The notes beneath the pieces are model-generated. The model made no database searches. It saw only the letters and a program-made list of their open reading frames with translations, and was not told the origin of the DNA. The translations under genes and the position numbers were made by a program. Shown here piece after piece: positions 25,347 to 33,975 of a stretch of 64,000 nt of DNA. This stretch comes from Caulobacter sp. 602-2 (lineage in GTDB: Bacteria > Pseudomonadota > Alphaproteobacteria > Caulobacterales > Caulobacteraceae): positions 744,001 to 808,000 of the forward strand of contig NZ_JAAKGT010000001.1 in assembly GCF_011043625.1 (NCBI RefSeq). Direction: 5' to 3'. How positions within the stretch are numbered: the first letter of the stretch is position 1; each line of letters starts with the position of its first letter.

Positions 25347-26633
25347 ATGGCGAAACTATCCGAAAACCAGGCTGGCGAGTTCCGCCGCGGCTGGCCCTTG
25401 CTGCTCAGCGTGGTTCTGGGCGTGGGCCTGGGGCTTTCGCCCCTGCCCTTCTACAGCATCGGCATGCTGGCCCCGCAGTTGGCCAAGGAGTTCGGCTGGA
25501 GCTTCGCCTCGATCATGCTGGGCCTGCCGGTCGCCACCGTCGCGGTGATGATCGTCGGCCCGATCATCGGCTGGGTGGGCGACAGGATCGGCGTGCGCCC
25601 CGTGGCCATCGCCTCGCTGGTGCTGTTCGCCTTCGCCTTCATGGGCTTTGCGCTGACGAGCGGCTCGCTGCCGCTGTTCTACCTGAACTGGGCGCTGATG
25701 GGCGCAGTCGGCGCCGGCACCCTGCCCACCACCTGGACCCGGGCCATCAACAACGGCTTCGAGGCCAACAAGGGCCTGGCTTTGGGGATCGCCCTGATGG
25801 GAACCGGCGTCTTCGGCTTCCTCATCAAGCCGTTCCTGATGTGGATGATCGAGGCCCACGGCTGGCGCGCGGCCTATCTGGTCACCGGCGCGCTGCCCCT
25901 GGTCATCGCCCTGCCCGTCGCGCTGCTGGCCTTCAAGGACCCCGGCGCCCGGCGCGTCCACACGGAGACCGCGCCGCTGCCCGGCCTGACGCTGCCGCAA
26001 GCGCTGCGCGATACGAAATTCTGGCTGATCGCCGGCGGCTTTCTGCTGTTCTCTTTCGCCATCGCCGGCCCTCTGCCCAACCTGGAGAACCTGCTGAAGC
26101 TGAAAGGCTTCACCAAGGCCGAGATCGTCAGCCTGGCCCCCGTCGTGGGCCTGTCGGTAATCGTCGGGCGCGTGGCCGGCGGCTGGCTGGTCGACCGCTT
26201 CTGGGCGCCGGGCGTGGCGCTGGTGCTGCTGTGCCTGCCGGCGCTGGGCTGCCTGATCCTGCACGGCCAGGACCCGGGCTTCGCCGGCGCCCTGCTGGCC
26301 ATCGCCCTGGTCGGCATGGCCGCGGGCATGGAGTTCGACCTGCTGGCCTTCCTGATCGCCCGCTATTTCGGGGCGCGATCCTATTCGACGCTCTATGGCT
26401 GCCTCTACTGCGCTTACGCGGCGGGCTCTGGCCTGGGCCCCGTGGCCTTCGGGGCCGATTTCGACGCCACCGGCGGCTACCAGCTCTCGCTGATCATGGC
26501 CACGGGCCTGCTGGTGCTGGGCGGTATCGTCCTGCTGCCGCTGGGCCGCTACCGCTTCGCCGCCGAGCACGCCGTCGAGGAGCAGCGCATCGAAGCCGCC
26601 GCCGGCGAGCGCGCGGCCGTTCCCGGCGCCTGA
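25347..26633 (+). CDS. MFS transporter
   Basis: A 428-aa inner-membrane carrier with twelve predicted helices. Visible parts are GWSFASIMLGLPVATVAVM, the A-motif-like GWVGDRIGVRP, and in the second half VGRVAGGWLVDRFWAPG. It looks like the MCT/oxalate-formate type group of MFS carriers that often import aromatic or carboxylic acids. ATG 25347 is chosen; a GTG at 25323 would add eight residues. A second, similar MFS gene is at 50780. Confidence 0.88.
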   Translation: MAKLSENQAGEFRRGWPLLLSVVLGVGLGLSPLPFYSIGMLAPQLAKEFGWSFASIMLGLPVATVAVMIVGPIIGWVGDRIGVRPVAIASLVLFAFAFMGFALTSGSLPLFYLNWALMGAVGAGTLPTTWTRAINNGFEANKGLALGIALMGTGVFGFLIKPFLMWMIEAHGWRAAYLVTGALPLVIALPVALLAFKDPGARRVHTETAPLPGLTLPQALRDTKFWLIAGGFLLFSFAIAGPLPNLENLLKLKGFTKAEIVSLAPVVGLSVIVGRVAGGWLVDRFWAPGVALVLLCLPALGCLILHGQDPGFAGALLAIALVGMAAGMEFDLLAFLIARYFGARSYSTLYGCLYCAYAAGSGLGPVAFGADFDATGGYQLSLIMATGLLVLGGIVLLPLGRYRFAAEHAVEEQRIEAAAGERAAVPGA

Positions 26634-26641
26634 CCCCTGGA

Positions 26642-26658
26642 TTCCTGACAGGCGGATT
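26642..26658 (+). promoter_or_regulatory. Island-type half-site before methyltransferase A
   Basis: GCGGATT at 26652-26658 matches six of seven positions and ends 71 bases before the ATG at 26729. The left half (TTCCTGA) does not match well. A second part, TCTCCGC, follows at 26673-26679. Confidence 0.35.
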
Positions 26659-26728
26659 TTCGCATCGTCACCTCTCCGCCAGGCGCCGGACGAGCGCAAG
26701 CTCGCGTCAATTCAGTAGGAGTGCGCCC

Positions 26729-27955
26729 ATGACCGGTCGCGTCAACGAGGGGCCGATCCAGGCCTATGACGGCCCGCCCGACTATCGCAAGGTCGGCCGC
26801 CACGGGGTGTTCCCCGACATGTCGCACGACGAGATCGAGCGGCTGAACGTCCTGGCCCAGCTGAACCGCCACCTGTCGACCCGCGTCATCCCCGGCGTGA
26901 AGCAGGCCTGGGAGACCCGCGCCCTGCCGGCCTTCGAGAAGGCCAACGGTCGCCCGCCCGAGGATCGCCACGAGGTCCGCAAGGCGCTGCTGAAGGATCC
27001 TGCCTTCCAGACCTGGTCGGCCCTGCGCCGCCTGACCATGGAGCAGCGCCAGCAGGCCGGCCGCTGGACCACCCTGCGCCAGGCCGAGGAACTGGCCGCC
27101 AAGGCCGCCGCCCTGAACGCCGGCCACGACCGGCTGCAGTTGGATCCGGCCCTGCCGATCCCGCGCTACGTCTCGGCCGTCGACCACCACTGCATGCCCG
27201 GCAGCTATCACGTCGAGCGCTTCGAGGGCGACGTCTCGGGCGGCGCCAACTACGACCACGGCGGCTTCGCCACCACCGGCGGCCTGCTGGGCCGCTTCTC
27301 CGACGGCGGCGGCCAGGCCGTGGTGCGCTGGGTCCAGCGCCGCCTGCCCGACTTCAAGCCGCGCCGCATCCTCGACATCGGCGCCACCGTGGGCCACAGC
27401 GCCCTGCCGATCGCCCAGGCCTTCCCCGACGCCGAGGTGGTGGCCATCGACGTCGGCGGGCCGATGCTGCGCTACGCCGCCGCCCGCGCCGCCTCGCTGG
27501 GGGTCGAAAACATCCGCTTCGTCCAGGCCGACGGCGCCGACCTGTCGCGCTTCGAGGCCGGCAGCTTCGACTGGGTGCAGACCACCATGTTCCTGCACGA
27601 ACTGTCGCTGGCCTCCATGAAGGCCATCTTCGCCGAGAGCCGCCGCGTCCTGGCCCCGGGCGGCGTGGTGCTGCACGTCGAGCAGCCGCAGTACGCCCCG
27701 ACCATGCCGCTGTTCGAGCAGGCGATGCGCGACTGGGACGCCTTCTACAACAACGAGCCCTTCTGGAGCACGCTGCACGAGATCGACCTGGACGCCCGCA
27801 TGGTCGAGGCCGGCTTCGCCGCCGAAGAGCTGATCCATGACGGCGTCACCGCCGTGGTCGACCGCGAAGTCTTCCCCGACGCCGCCGACGACGACAGCGA
27901 AGACTACGGGCGAAAAGCCGCCTGGCGCGTGATCGGAGCCCGGAAAACGCAATGA
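26729..27955 (+). CDS. SAM-dependent methyltransferase A of the MT/small-protein modules
   Basis: A 408-aa protein. Residues 1-200 form a helical part ending in DHHCMPGSYHVE and a GGANYDHGG stretch; residues 200-400 are a class I Rossmann methyltransferase with LDIGATVGHSALPIA (motif I; Thr in place of the middle Gly), VVAIDVGGPM, MFLHELS, LAPGGVVLHVEQP and FYNNEPFWS. The N-terminal part and these motifs match protein B (39887), showing common descent. The acceptor is unknown. The stop overlaps the ATG of the small-protein gene (ATGA), so the two are translationally coupled. Confidence 0.85.
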   Translation: MTGRVNEGPIQAYDGPPDYRKVGRHGVFPDMSHDEIERLNVLAQLNRHLSTRVIPGVKQAWETRALPAFEKANGRPPEDRHEVRKALLKDPAFQTWSALRRLTMEQRQQAGRWTTLRQAEELAAKAAALNAGHDRLQLDPALPIPRYVSAVDHHCMPGSYHVERFEGDVSGGANYDHGGFATTGGLLGRFSDGGGQAVVRWVQRRLPDFKPRRILDIGATVGHSALPIAQAFPDAEVVAIDVGGPMLRYAAARAASLGVENIRFVQADGADLSRFEAGSFDWVQTTMFLHELSLASMKAIFAESRRVLAPGGVVLHVEQPQYAPTMPLFEQAMRDWDAFYNNEPFWSTLHEIDLDARMVEAGFAAEELIHDGVTAVVDREVFPDAADDDSEDYGRKAAWRVIGARKTQ

Positions 27956-28308
27956 GCATCGCAGACGCCCTGGCCGACGCCGGCGCCAAGCCCGCCGGCA
28001 AGCGCCCCTATTTCTTCGCCGACCGCGAGGTCGAGCGCGTGCTGGCCATCACCATGGCCGTCGTGCAGGAACTGGCCGTCACCCGCGCCCGGCTCGACAC
28101 GCTGGAGCGGGTGATCGAGGCCCGCGGCGGCCTGGACCGCGCCGAGATCGAACGCTTCGAACCCTCCGCCGAAGCCGCCGCCGAGCGCGGCCTGTGGCTG
28201 CAGGAATATCTCTCCCGCGTGCTGCGCATCGTCCAGCAGGAGGCCGAAGCCGCCACCGCCACGGGCGACGTCGCCTCCGAGGACGTCGCCGTCGAACTGC
28301 GCGACTGA
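27952..28308 (+). CDS. Small helical partner protein A (unrecognised family)
   Basis: A 118-aa, mainly helical protein with no signal peptide. Its core QELAVTRARLDTLERVIEAR, then GGLDRAEIERFEP, aligns with the small proteins at 41134 and 43244: pattern E[LI]xVxxxR[LV]xxxExV....GxxxxAE[IV]. The region is likely a short coiled coil. It starts inside the stop of methyltransferase A (4-base overlap). I do not recognise the family; a partner or regulator of the methyltransferase is the natural guess. Confidence 0.8.
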   Translation: MSIADALADAGAKPAGKRPYFFADREVERVLAITMAVVQELAVTRARLDTLERVIEARGGLDRAEIERFEPSAEAAAERGLWLQEYLSRVLRIVQQEAEAATATGDVASEDVAVELRD

Positions 28309-28335
28309 AGCCCGCACGATTTCAAGGACATACCG

Positions 28336-29211
28336 ATGAACCTTCTCAGGGCCGCCACCCTGGTGACGCCGGACCTCGCCCAGGCCTCGCAGCGCTACGC
28401 CCAGTGGCTGGACTACGCGGTGGTCGAGCAGGGCGAGGTCCCCGCCGACCTCGCCGCCAGCTGGGGCTCCCCGGCCAGCGCCGGCCGCCCCTACGCCGTG
28501 CTGCAGCCGGCCAGCGGCGCCGACGTCTTCCTGCGCTTCGTCGAGGGCGACCCGGTTCCGGAATATCGCCCCCTGCGCACCTACGGCTGGGCGGCGATCG
28601 AGATCTGCTGCCAGGACGTCATGGCCGTGAACGCCCGCATGCAGGACGCGCCGTTCGAGATCATCGGCCCGCCCAAGCGGATCGACGGCCTGCCCACCAT
28701 CCACCCGATGCAGGTGAAGGGCCCCGACGGCGAGATCGTCTACCTCACCGAGATCGTCTCGCCCGGCAACGGTCTGCCCTATCCCGGCAGCCTGATCGAC
28801 AAGCTGTTCATCCTGGTTCTGGCGAGCGACGACATGGAGGCCAGCGGCGCCTGGTTCGGCCAGACCCTGGGCCTGGACGTCGGCGCGCCGATGACCATCG
28901 TCTACAACATGATCAACGACGCCTTCGAACTGCCCAAGGACAGCCGCCATGCCCTGGCGACGGCGACTTATGAGAAGGACGTCTTCCTCGAGTTCGACCA
29001 GTATCCCGAGGCGGCCACCGTGCGCCCGGGCCATCCCGGCGCCCTGCCGCCGGGCGTCGCCATCTGCACGCTCAAGCACCCCGACTTCGACAGCGTCCAG
29101 GGCGACTGGATCGCGCCCCCCACAGTGCGCAACGGCCCCGTCTACGGCGGCAAGCGCGCCGGCGTCCTGCGCGCCCCCGGCGGGGCCCTGGTCGAGGTGG
29201 TGGAAGCCTAA
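28336..29211 (+). CDS. VOC-family protein, extradiol-dioxygenase-like
   Basis: A 291-aa protein with two VOC modules: MNLLRAATLVTPDLAQASQRYAQWL at the N-terminus and LFILVLASDDMEASGAWFGQTLGLD from about residue 155. Metal ligands cannot be fixed by eye; HPMQVKGPDGEIVYLTEI would end the first module. Such proteins include ring-cleavage dioxygenases and lyases. It is the third gene of the methyltransferase A operon, 27 bases after the small protein. Confidence 0.8.
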   Translation: MNLLRAATLVTPDLAQASQRYAQWLDYAVVEQGEVPADLAASWGSPASAGRPYAVLQPASGADVFLRFVEGDPVPEYRPLRTYGWAAIEICCQDVMAVNARMQDAPFEIIGPPKRIDGLPTIHPMQVKGPDGEIVYLTEIVSPGNGLPYPGSLIDKLFILVLASDDMEASGAWFGQTLGLDVGAPMTIVYNMINDAFELPKDSRHALATATYEKDVFLEFDQYPEAATVRPGHPGALPPGVAICTLKHPDFDSVQGDWIAPPTVRNGPVYGGKRAGVLRAPGGALVEVVEA

Positions 29212-29215
29212 GAAA

Positions 29216-29458
29216 CCCCTCTCTCATGGAGAGAGGGAGGGCCCCGCGCCGTAAGGCGTGGGAGGGTGAGAGGTTTCACCGCCAGCAGGCAAATCCCTCA
29301 CCTCTCCGCCTACGGCAACGGCAGGAACCACCAGACCCAAAACAAGAAAGGCGCGGCCGAACCGACCGCGCCTTTTTCTGTGAGTTTGTTACCTCTCACC
29401 CTCCCACCGCCTTCGGCGGCGGGCTCCTCCCTCTCTCAATGAGAGAGGGAGACAACGG
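29216..29458. repeat. Flanking inverted repeats around a terminator
   Basis: CCTCTCTCATGGAGAGAGG with a GGGAGGGTGAGAGG block at the left is mirrored at the right by CCTCTCACCCTCCC and CCTCTCTCAATGAGAGAGG. Between them lies the terminator at 29348-29379. Similar blocks appear at 39460-39526. Confidence 0.75.
29348..29379 (+). terminator. Rho-independent terminator
   Basis: Stem AGGCGCGG / CCGCGCCT with a loop of about ten bases, followed by TTTTTCTG. It ends the methyltransferase A operon; the convergent oxidoreductase gene stops at 29459. Confidence 0.85.
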
Positions 29459-31315
29459 CTACAGCTTCACCACGACCTTGCCGAACGCGCCCTGATCGGC
29501 CCGCGTATAGGCGCCTTCGATGGCGTCGAGCCCGAACACCGCGTCGACCTGCGGGACGATGCCCTTGGCGGTCACGAAGTCCGACAGCGCCTGGTGATCG
29601 GCGCGCGAGCCGACCGAGATCGCCGTGGCCCGCTGGGCCATCATCACCATGGCCGAGGCGTCCAGCGTTCCGCCGAAGCCGTCCAGGGCGCCGATCACGG
29701 CCACATGCCCGCCCACGCCCAGGCTGGCCTGCGACCTGGCCAGCGTGCCTGCGCCGCCGAGCTCCAGGGCATGCTGCACGCCGCCGCCCGAAGCCTCCTT
29801 CACCACGGCCTCCCAGTCCGGCGTCGTGTGGTAGTTGACGGTCAGATCCGCGCCCAGAGCCGCGGCGCGGGCCAGCTTGGCGTCGTCGCCGCCGACCACG
29901 GCCACCTTGGCCCCGAAGGCCTTGGCGATCTGCAGCCCCCACAGCGACACCCCGCCGGTGCCCAGGGTCACCACCCAGTCGCCGGCCTGGATGCCGCCGT
30001 GCGTGACCAGCGAGGCCCAGGCCGTGACGCCCGAGCAGGTCAGGGTCGCGCCCTGCACGAAGTCGAGACCGTCGGGCAGCTTCACCACGCCGCCGGCCGA
30101 CAGCACCACGTGCTCGGCCAGCACGCCCGGTCCGCCCGCGCCCAGAGACGAGATCACCGCCGGGAAGCTGACGCGGCCGCCGGCCCAGTTCTGGAAGAAG
30201 GTCGAGGCCACGCGGTCGCCGAAGGCCAGCCCCTCGACGCCCTCGCCCACCGCCACCACCTCGCCGGCGGCGTCCGACAGCGGCGTGAAGCCGTCGGCCT
30301 CGCCCACCGGATACCAGCCCTTGCGGATCATCACGTCGCGGCGGTTCAGCGCCACGGCGCGCACGCGCACCAGCACCTCGCCCGGACCCGGCGTGGGGAT
30401 CGGCACGATGGACTCGGCCAACTCGAAGCCCTGGCCGGCGCGGACGAGGGAGAAACGGCGATTGGTCATGGGCGGGGTCCACTGAAGGGGGCTGTTCGGA
30501 GGCGTGGTTTCGACGCCGGCCGCGAAGGCCAGCAAGGTTTCGGCGAAGATCTCGGGTTCCAGTTCGGGCGCGGCCACGCCGGTCTTGCCCTGGGTGGTCA
30601 CCACCACGCCCGGGCGGGCCTTGCGGATGCGGCCGACGAAGCCGGCCAGCGGGTCGTCCGCGGCCTGCAGCACCGTCACCGGGCAGGTCACGCCCGAAAA
30701 GACGCTGGCGAAGTCCTGGTCGAAGATCGCGCCGAAGGCCTGGTTGCGGCCGTCCGGCGCGCCGATGGCGCCCAGGAATTCGGTCTGCACCAGCTGGGCG
30801 TCGAACCGGGGCAGCAGCCCCTTCATCACGCCCCAGGACTGGATCAGATAGGCGCCGTGCGCGTCGATCGGCGCGGACTGGCCGACCTGGGCGCGGAACA
30901 TCTCGCGCTCTTCGGCGCTGGCGAACAGCACGCCGTTCAGCAGCAGCGAACGCACGCGATCAGGCGCGGCCACGGCGATCTCGGCGCCGATGTGGGTGCC
31001 GGTATGGTGGCCGGCCAGGTGGAAGCGATCGACGCCCAGGGCGTCCAGCGCCGCCAGCAGCCAGGCGCCGTAATCCACGGTTGAGGGCATGCCTTGCGGC
31101 TTGAACGACTGGCCAAAGCCGGGCGTGTCCAGAGCGATCGCCGCGCGGCGGCCGGCGAGAAGCGCCAGTACGCCGTCAAAACAGGCCGAACTGACCGGCG
31201 TGCGGTGCAGAAGGACGATCGGATCGCCGGGGCCGTCCACCCGGCGCAGGTGCACCTGGCCGGCGGGCGTATCGGCGTAAGCCTTCACAATCGGGGCTTG
31301 GCGAATGAGCGTCAC
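29459..31315 (-). CDS. Fused alpha/beta hydrolase - MDR oxidoreductase
   Basis: One open frame of 618 codons with two enzymes. Residues 1 to about 275 are an alpha/beta hydrolase (HRTPVSSACFDGVLALL, LAGHHTGTHIGAEIA). In place of the usual G-x-S-x-G, the elbow reads GHHTGTH. Residues 283-618 are an MDR (zinc-lacking quinone-oxidoreductase-like) enzyme starting MTNRRFSLVRAG, with VTLGTGGVSLWGLQIAKAFG. No stop or frameshift parts them. GTG 31315 with GGAG upstream is chosen; an in-frame GTG at 31360 is possible. A downstream start at ATG 30469 could also make the second part alone. Confidence 0.8.
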   Translation of the reverse strand: MTLIRQAPIVKAYADTPAGQVHLRRVDGPGDPIVLLHRTPVSSACFDGVLALLAGRRAAIALDTPGFGQSFKPQGMPSTVDYGAWLLAALDALGVDRFHLAGHHTGTHIGAEIAVAAPDRVRSLLLNGVLFASAEEREMFRAQVGQSAPIDAHGAYLIQSWGVMKGLLPRFDAQLVQTEFLGAIGAPDGRNQAFGAIFDQDFASVFSGVTCPVTVLQAADDPLAGFVGRIRKARPGVVVTTQGKTGVAAPELEPEIFAETLLAFAAGVETTPPNSPLQWTPPMTNRRFSLVRAGQGFELAESIVPIPTPGPGEVLVRVRAVALNRRDVMIRKGWYPVGEADGFTPLSDAAGEVVAVGEGVEGLAFGDRVASTFFQNWAGGRVSFPAVISSLGAGGPGVLAEHVVLSAGGVVKLPDGLDFVQGATLTCSGVTAWASLVTHGGIQAGDWVVTLGTGGVSLWGLQIAKAFGAKVAVVGGDDAKLARAAALGADLTVNYHTTPDWEAVVKEASGGGVQHALELGGAGTLARSQASLGVGGHVAVIGALDGFGGTLDASAMVMMAQRATAISVGSRADHQALSDFVTAKGIVPQVDAVFGLDAIEGAYTRADQGAFGKVVVKL

Positions 31316-31391
31316 GAACGCGGCTCCAGCGGAATCTTCGAGCCTCGGTCCTAGCGCCACCCCCGCGCGCGCTCCCGGCGGCCGGGGCCGT

Positions 31392-31408
31392 TATCCGCAC
31401 AGCGGCGA
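31392..31408. promoter_or_regulatory. Island-type operator a
   Basis: TATCCGC-ACA-GCGGCGA. The left half is a perfect match to the consensus. It lies 77 bases from the start of the hydrolase-oxidoreductase gene (31315) and 73 bases before the SDR start (31481), in a divergent gap. Confidence 0.6.
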
Positions 31409-31480
31409 AGATCGCCGCCGCCCCGCCCTCACCCTTCCGACCGGTTCAAGTCGCCCCAGCAACGAACGAGAGAGCACGCC

Positions 31481-32197
31481 ATGACCACGGTCCTGATCAC
31501 CGGCGCCAATCGCGGCATCGGCCTTGAACACGTCCGCCAGTACGCCGCCTCGGGCGCGCAGGTCATCGCGACCTGCCGCGATCCGGCCTCGGCCGCCGAA
31601 CTCGCGGCCATCGCAGACGCCCATCCGGGCAAGGTGCGCATCGAGGCGCTGTCGGTGAACGACGCAGGCTCCGTCGCCGCCTTCGCCCAGCGCCTCGAAG
31701 GCGTGGCGATCGACGTGCTGATCAACAACGCCGGCACCTACGGACCCATTCCGCTGCCCGAGGGCATGGCCCACCAGACGCTCGCCGGCATGGACTACGA
31801 CATCTGGGCCGACATCCTGGCCACCAACGTCGTCTCGCCGTTCCGCATCACCGCGGCGCTGATCGACAACATCAAGGCCGGCGAGACGAAGACCATCGTC
31901 ATGATGTCCAGCGGCTTGGCCTCGATCGGAACCAACGTCTACGGCGGCTCGCACGCCTATCGCTCGTCCAAGGCGGCGCTGAACATGCTGGCCAAGGGCC
32001 TGGCGGTGGAGCTGAAGGCCGACGGCGTCACGGTCATCGCCATGGCCCCGGGCTGGACCCGCACCGCCCTGGGCGGCCCCGACGCGCCCTACTCGGTCGA
32101 GGAAAGCGTCGAAGGCCAGCAGAAGGTCATCGCCGGGCTGAGCCTCGCGGATACGGGCAAGTTCCTCGACCTGGCCGGCGCCGAGGTGGCCTGGTGA
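31481..32197 (+). CDS. Short-chain dehydrogenase/reductase
   Basis: A 238-aa NAD(P)-dependent SDR with VLITGANRGIGLEHVRQYA, LINNAGTYGP, and catalytic Tyr/Lys in AYRSSKAALNMLAKG. It belongs to the group of small SDRs similar to CsgA-type reductases. It oxidises or reduces a small alcohol or ketone, unidentified. ATG 31481; GAGAGAG upstream. It is divergent from the fused hydrolase gene and shares operator a. Confidence 0.9.
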   Translation: MTTVLITGANRGIGLEHVRQYAASGAQVIATCRDPASAAELAAIADAHPGKVRIEALSVNDAGSVAAFAQRLEGVAIDVLINNAGTYGPIPLPEGMAHQTLAGMDYDIWADILATNVVSPFRITAALIDNIKAGETKTIVMMSSGLASIGTNVYGGSHAYRSSKAALNMLAKGLAVELKADGVTVIAMAPGWTRTALGGPDAPYSVEESVEGQQKVIAGLSLADTGKFLDLAGAEVAW

Positions 32198-32217
32198 AGC
32201 AGAGGCTCACTCTCCCT

Positions 32218-32331
32218 GTCATCCCCGCCGTAGCGTAGCGAAGCGCCGGGATCTCCCACGACGGCCGCACCTGGAGTGCGGGAGATCCCGGCTCTGCGGA
32301 CCGCTGCCGCGGTCCTCCGGCCGGGATGACA
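32218..32331. repeat. Inverted repeat (TGTCATCCC type)
   Basis: Ends TGTCATCCCCG and CCGGGATGACA enclose GGGATCTCCC and its partner GGGAGATCCC. It is a variant of the units at 14661 and 23855. It lies between convergent genes. Confidence 0.8.
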
Positions 32332-32342
32332 AGGAGTTAGAG

Positions 32343-32729
32343 CTATCTCAAGTTCAGCGCCGCATAGACCTTCTCGACCACCTGCTGCGGCGAGAACGGC
32401 TTGAGCAGGTAGGTGGTGGCCCCCGCCCCCATGGCGCTGGCGATGCGGTCCAGGCGCCCGTCGCCGGTCAGCATGACCACCGGGGTCTCGCGATGCTCCT
32501 GCCCGCCGCGCAGCAGCTTGAGCAGCTCCATGCCGTCCATGTCGGGCATGCGGATGTCGATCAGCCAGATCGCCGGCCGGTCGATCGACGCGGCGTGCAG
32601 CGCGCTGCGGGCGGATTCGAAGGCCTGGACCAGATAGCCGGACTTGGCCAAGGCGCCTTCCAGGAAGGCCAGGAGCACCGGGTCGTCGTCGACCACGAAC
32701 ACACGCCCCTTGATCCAGCTGCGCTCCAT
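32343..32729 (-). CDS. Single-domain response regulator
   Basis: A 128-aa receiver domain alone, with no output domain. Motifs: VFVVDDDPVLLAFLEGAL (acidic pair), phospho-acceptor Asp in LIDIRMPDMDGMELL, Thr in VVMLTGDG, and Lys in TYLLKPFSPQQV. It would take part in phosphotransfer. ATG 32729 is chosen for position; a longer frame to 32783 exists. No histidine kinase is near. Confidence 0.85.
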   Translation of the reverse strand: MERSWIKGRVFVVDDDPVLLAFLEGALAKSGYLVQAFESARSALHAASIDRPAIWLIDIRMPDMDGMELLKLLRGGQEHRETPVVMLTGDGRLDRIASAMGAGATTYLLKPFSPQQVVEKVYAALNLR

Positions 32730-32856
32730 CCAGGCCCGCCTCGCGTTAACCTTGCGAACGACTGTCTCACAAGGCTTTGGCAAGGAAAACGGCGCGGAGG
32801 TTGCAGGCGCGGCAGATACGCCTGGCGACGGCCGGCGGCTCGGCTAGAGTGGGCGC

Positions 32857-33342
32857 ATGGTCAAGCTTTCCCGCTCCGTGTTCTCCCTCGTCGCCGCCGC
32901 GCTGTTGCTGGGCGCCTGCGCCAGCCTGCCCGCGCGGGACGACTACAGCTGGAGCCATACGCCGGCCGAGAACGGCGTCGACGCCAAGCTCTATTACGGC
33001 GAGCCCGAAAGCGACGTCGTCTGGCTGGGCTTCACCTGCGCGCCCAAGGGCCGGGCGGAGCTGCTGGTGTTTGTCGACGAAGACCCGGCCGCCTGGCCCA
33101 AGACCCTGGCCCTGCGCAGCGGCGGCGCCGCCTTGCCGATCAAGGCCGAACCCGACCCCAGCGCCGAGATCGCCATCCTGAGGGCCCCGATCGACCCCGC
33201 CGCGCCCGCGATCGCCGCCTTCGCCCGCACCGGCCGGCTGCAATGGGTGTGGAACGGCGACGCCAGCCCCGTGGGCGCCGAAGCCCCCGACGAGCGCCGG
33301 CAGATCGCCGCCTTCTGGCGCGGTTGCGCCAGCCGGCCCTAG
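32857..33342 (+). CDS. Lipoprotein of unknown function
   Basis: A 161-aa protein with a lipoprotein signal (VKLSRSVFSLVAAALLLGAC, lipobox LGAC). The rest has repeated DPA, a C-terminal Cys-containing tail (FWRGCASRP) and a probable beta-rich domain. It is divergent from the response regulator and convergent with the GST gene. I do not recognise the family. Confidence 0.75.
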   Translation: MVKLSRSVFSLVAAALLLGACASLPARDDYSWSHTPAENGVDAKLYYGEPESDVVWLGFTCAPKGRAELLVFVDEDPAAWPKTLALRSGGAALPIKAEPDPSAEIAILRAPIDPAAPAIAAFARTGRLQWVWNGDASPVGAEAPDERRQIAAFWRGCASRP

Positions 33343-33965
33343 CCGGCCGCCATCCCGCGCTTCACCCCCGGCCGTTCGCCGATGAAGGCCTCGTACCGCG
33401 CGAGGTTCGGATACGGGTCGAGCCCCCCCGCCAGCCGCTTGGCCGAGCTGGCCACCATCGGGAAGAACAGGGCGTCCAGGATCGTGAACCGCTCGCCCAG
33501 CATGTAGACGCGGTCCGCCAGGCGGGCCTCGAACGCGGCCAGCTGCTCGTGGCAGTCGGCCAGCGAGCGCTCGATCGCCCACGGCGTCTTCTCCGGGGCC
33601 ATGACGGTGGCCACGAACTGGTTGGTGAAGGCCCCGGCCAGCTGCGACGACACCGCCGAGGCCCACATCAGGAACTCGGCCCGCTCGCCCGGCCCTCTGG
33701 GCAGCAGGTCGCTGGCGGCCTTCTCGGCCAGATACCAGACGATCGCCAGGGTCTCCGATAGCACGATGGGCGCGCCGCCCGGCCCGTCGGGATCGACGAT
33801 GGCCGGGGCCTTGCCGAACGGGCTCAGCGCGGCCTTGTAGGCAGGCTTCTTGTGCTCGCCGGCATAGAGGTCGACCGGGGCCAGCGCATAGGCCAGCCCC
33901 GTCTCCTCCAGCACGATCCGCACCTTCTGGCCGTTGGCGGTCGGAACGGTGTGAAACTGGATCAT
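33339..33965 (-). CDS. Glutathione S-transferase-like protein
   Basis: A 208-aa GST: thioredoxin-fold N-terminus MIQFHTVPTANGQKVRIVLEE with SPFGKAPAIVDPDG and ETLAIVWYLAEK, then a helical C-terminal domain. Members include maleylpyruvate isomerases and beta-etherases in aromatic degradation. It lies 10 bases after the FAD monooxygenase gene, so it probably handles a product of that enzyme. The last 4 bases overlap the convergent lipoprotein gene. Confidence 0.85.
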   Translation of the reverse strand: MIQFHTVPTANGQKVRIVLEETGLAYALAPVDLYAGEHKKPAYKAALSPFGKAPAIVDPDGPGGAPIVLSETLAIVWYLAEKAASDLLPRGPGERAEFLMWASAVSSQLAGAFTNQFVATVMAPEKTPWAIERSLADCHEQLAAFEARLADRVYMLGERFTILDALFFPMVASSAKRLAGGLDPYPNLARYEAFIGERPGVKRGMAAG

Positions 33966-33975
33966 CGCGCCCGCC

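Noticed and set aside
25280..26728. Upstream extension of the methyltransferase A frame
   Set aside because: It overlaps the MFS gene in another frame and has Arg/Gly-rich shadow composition; the true start is 26729.
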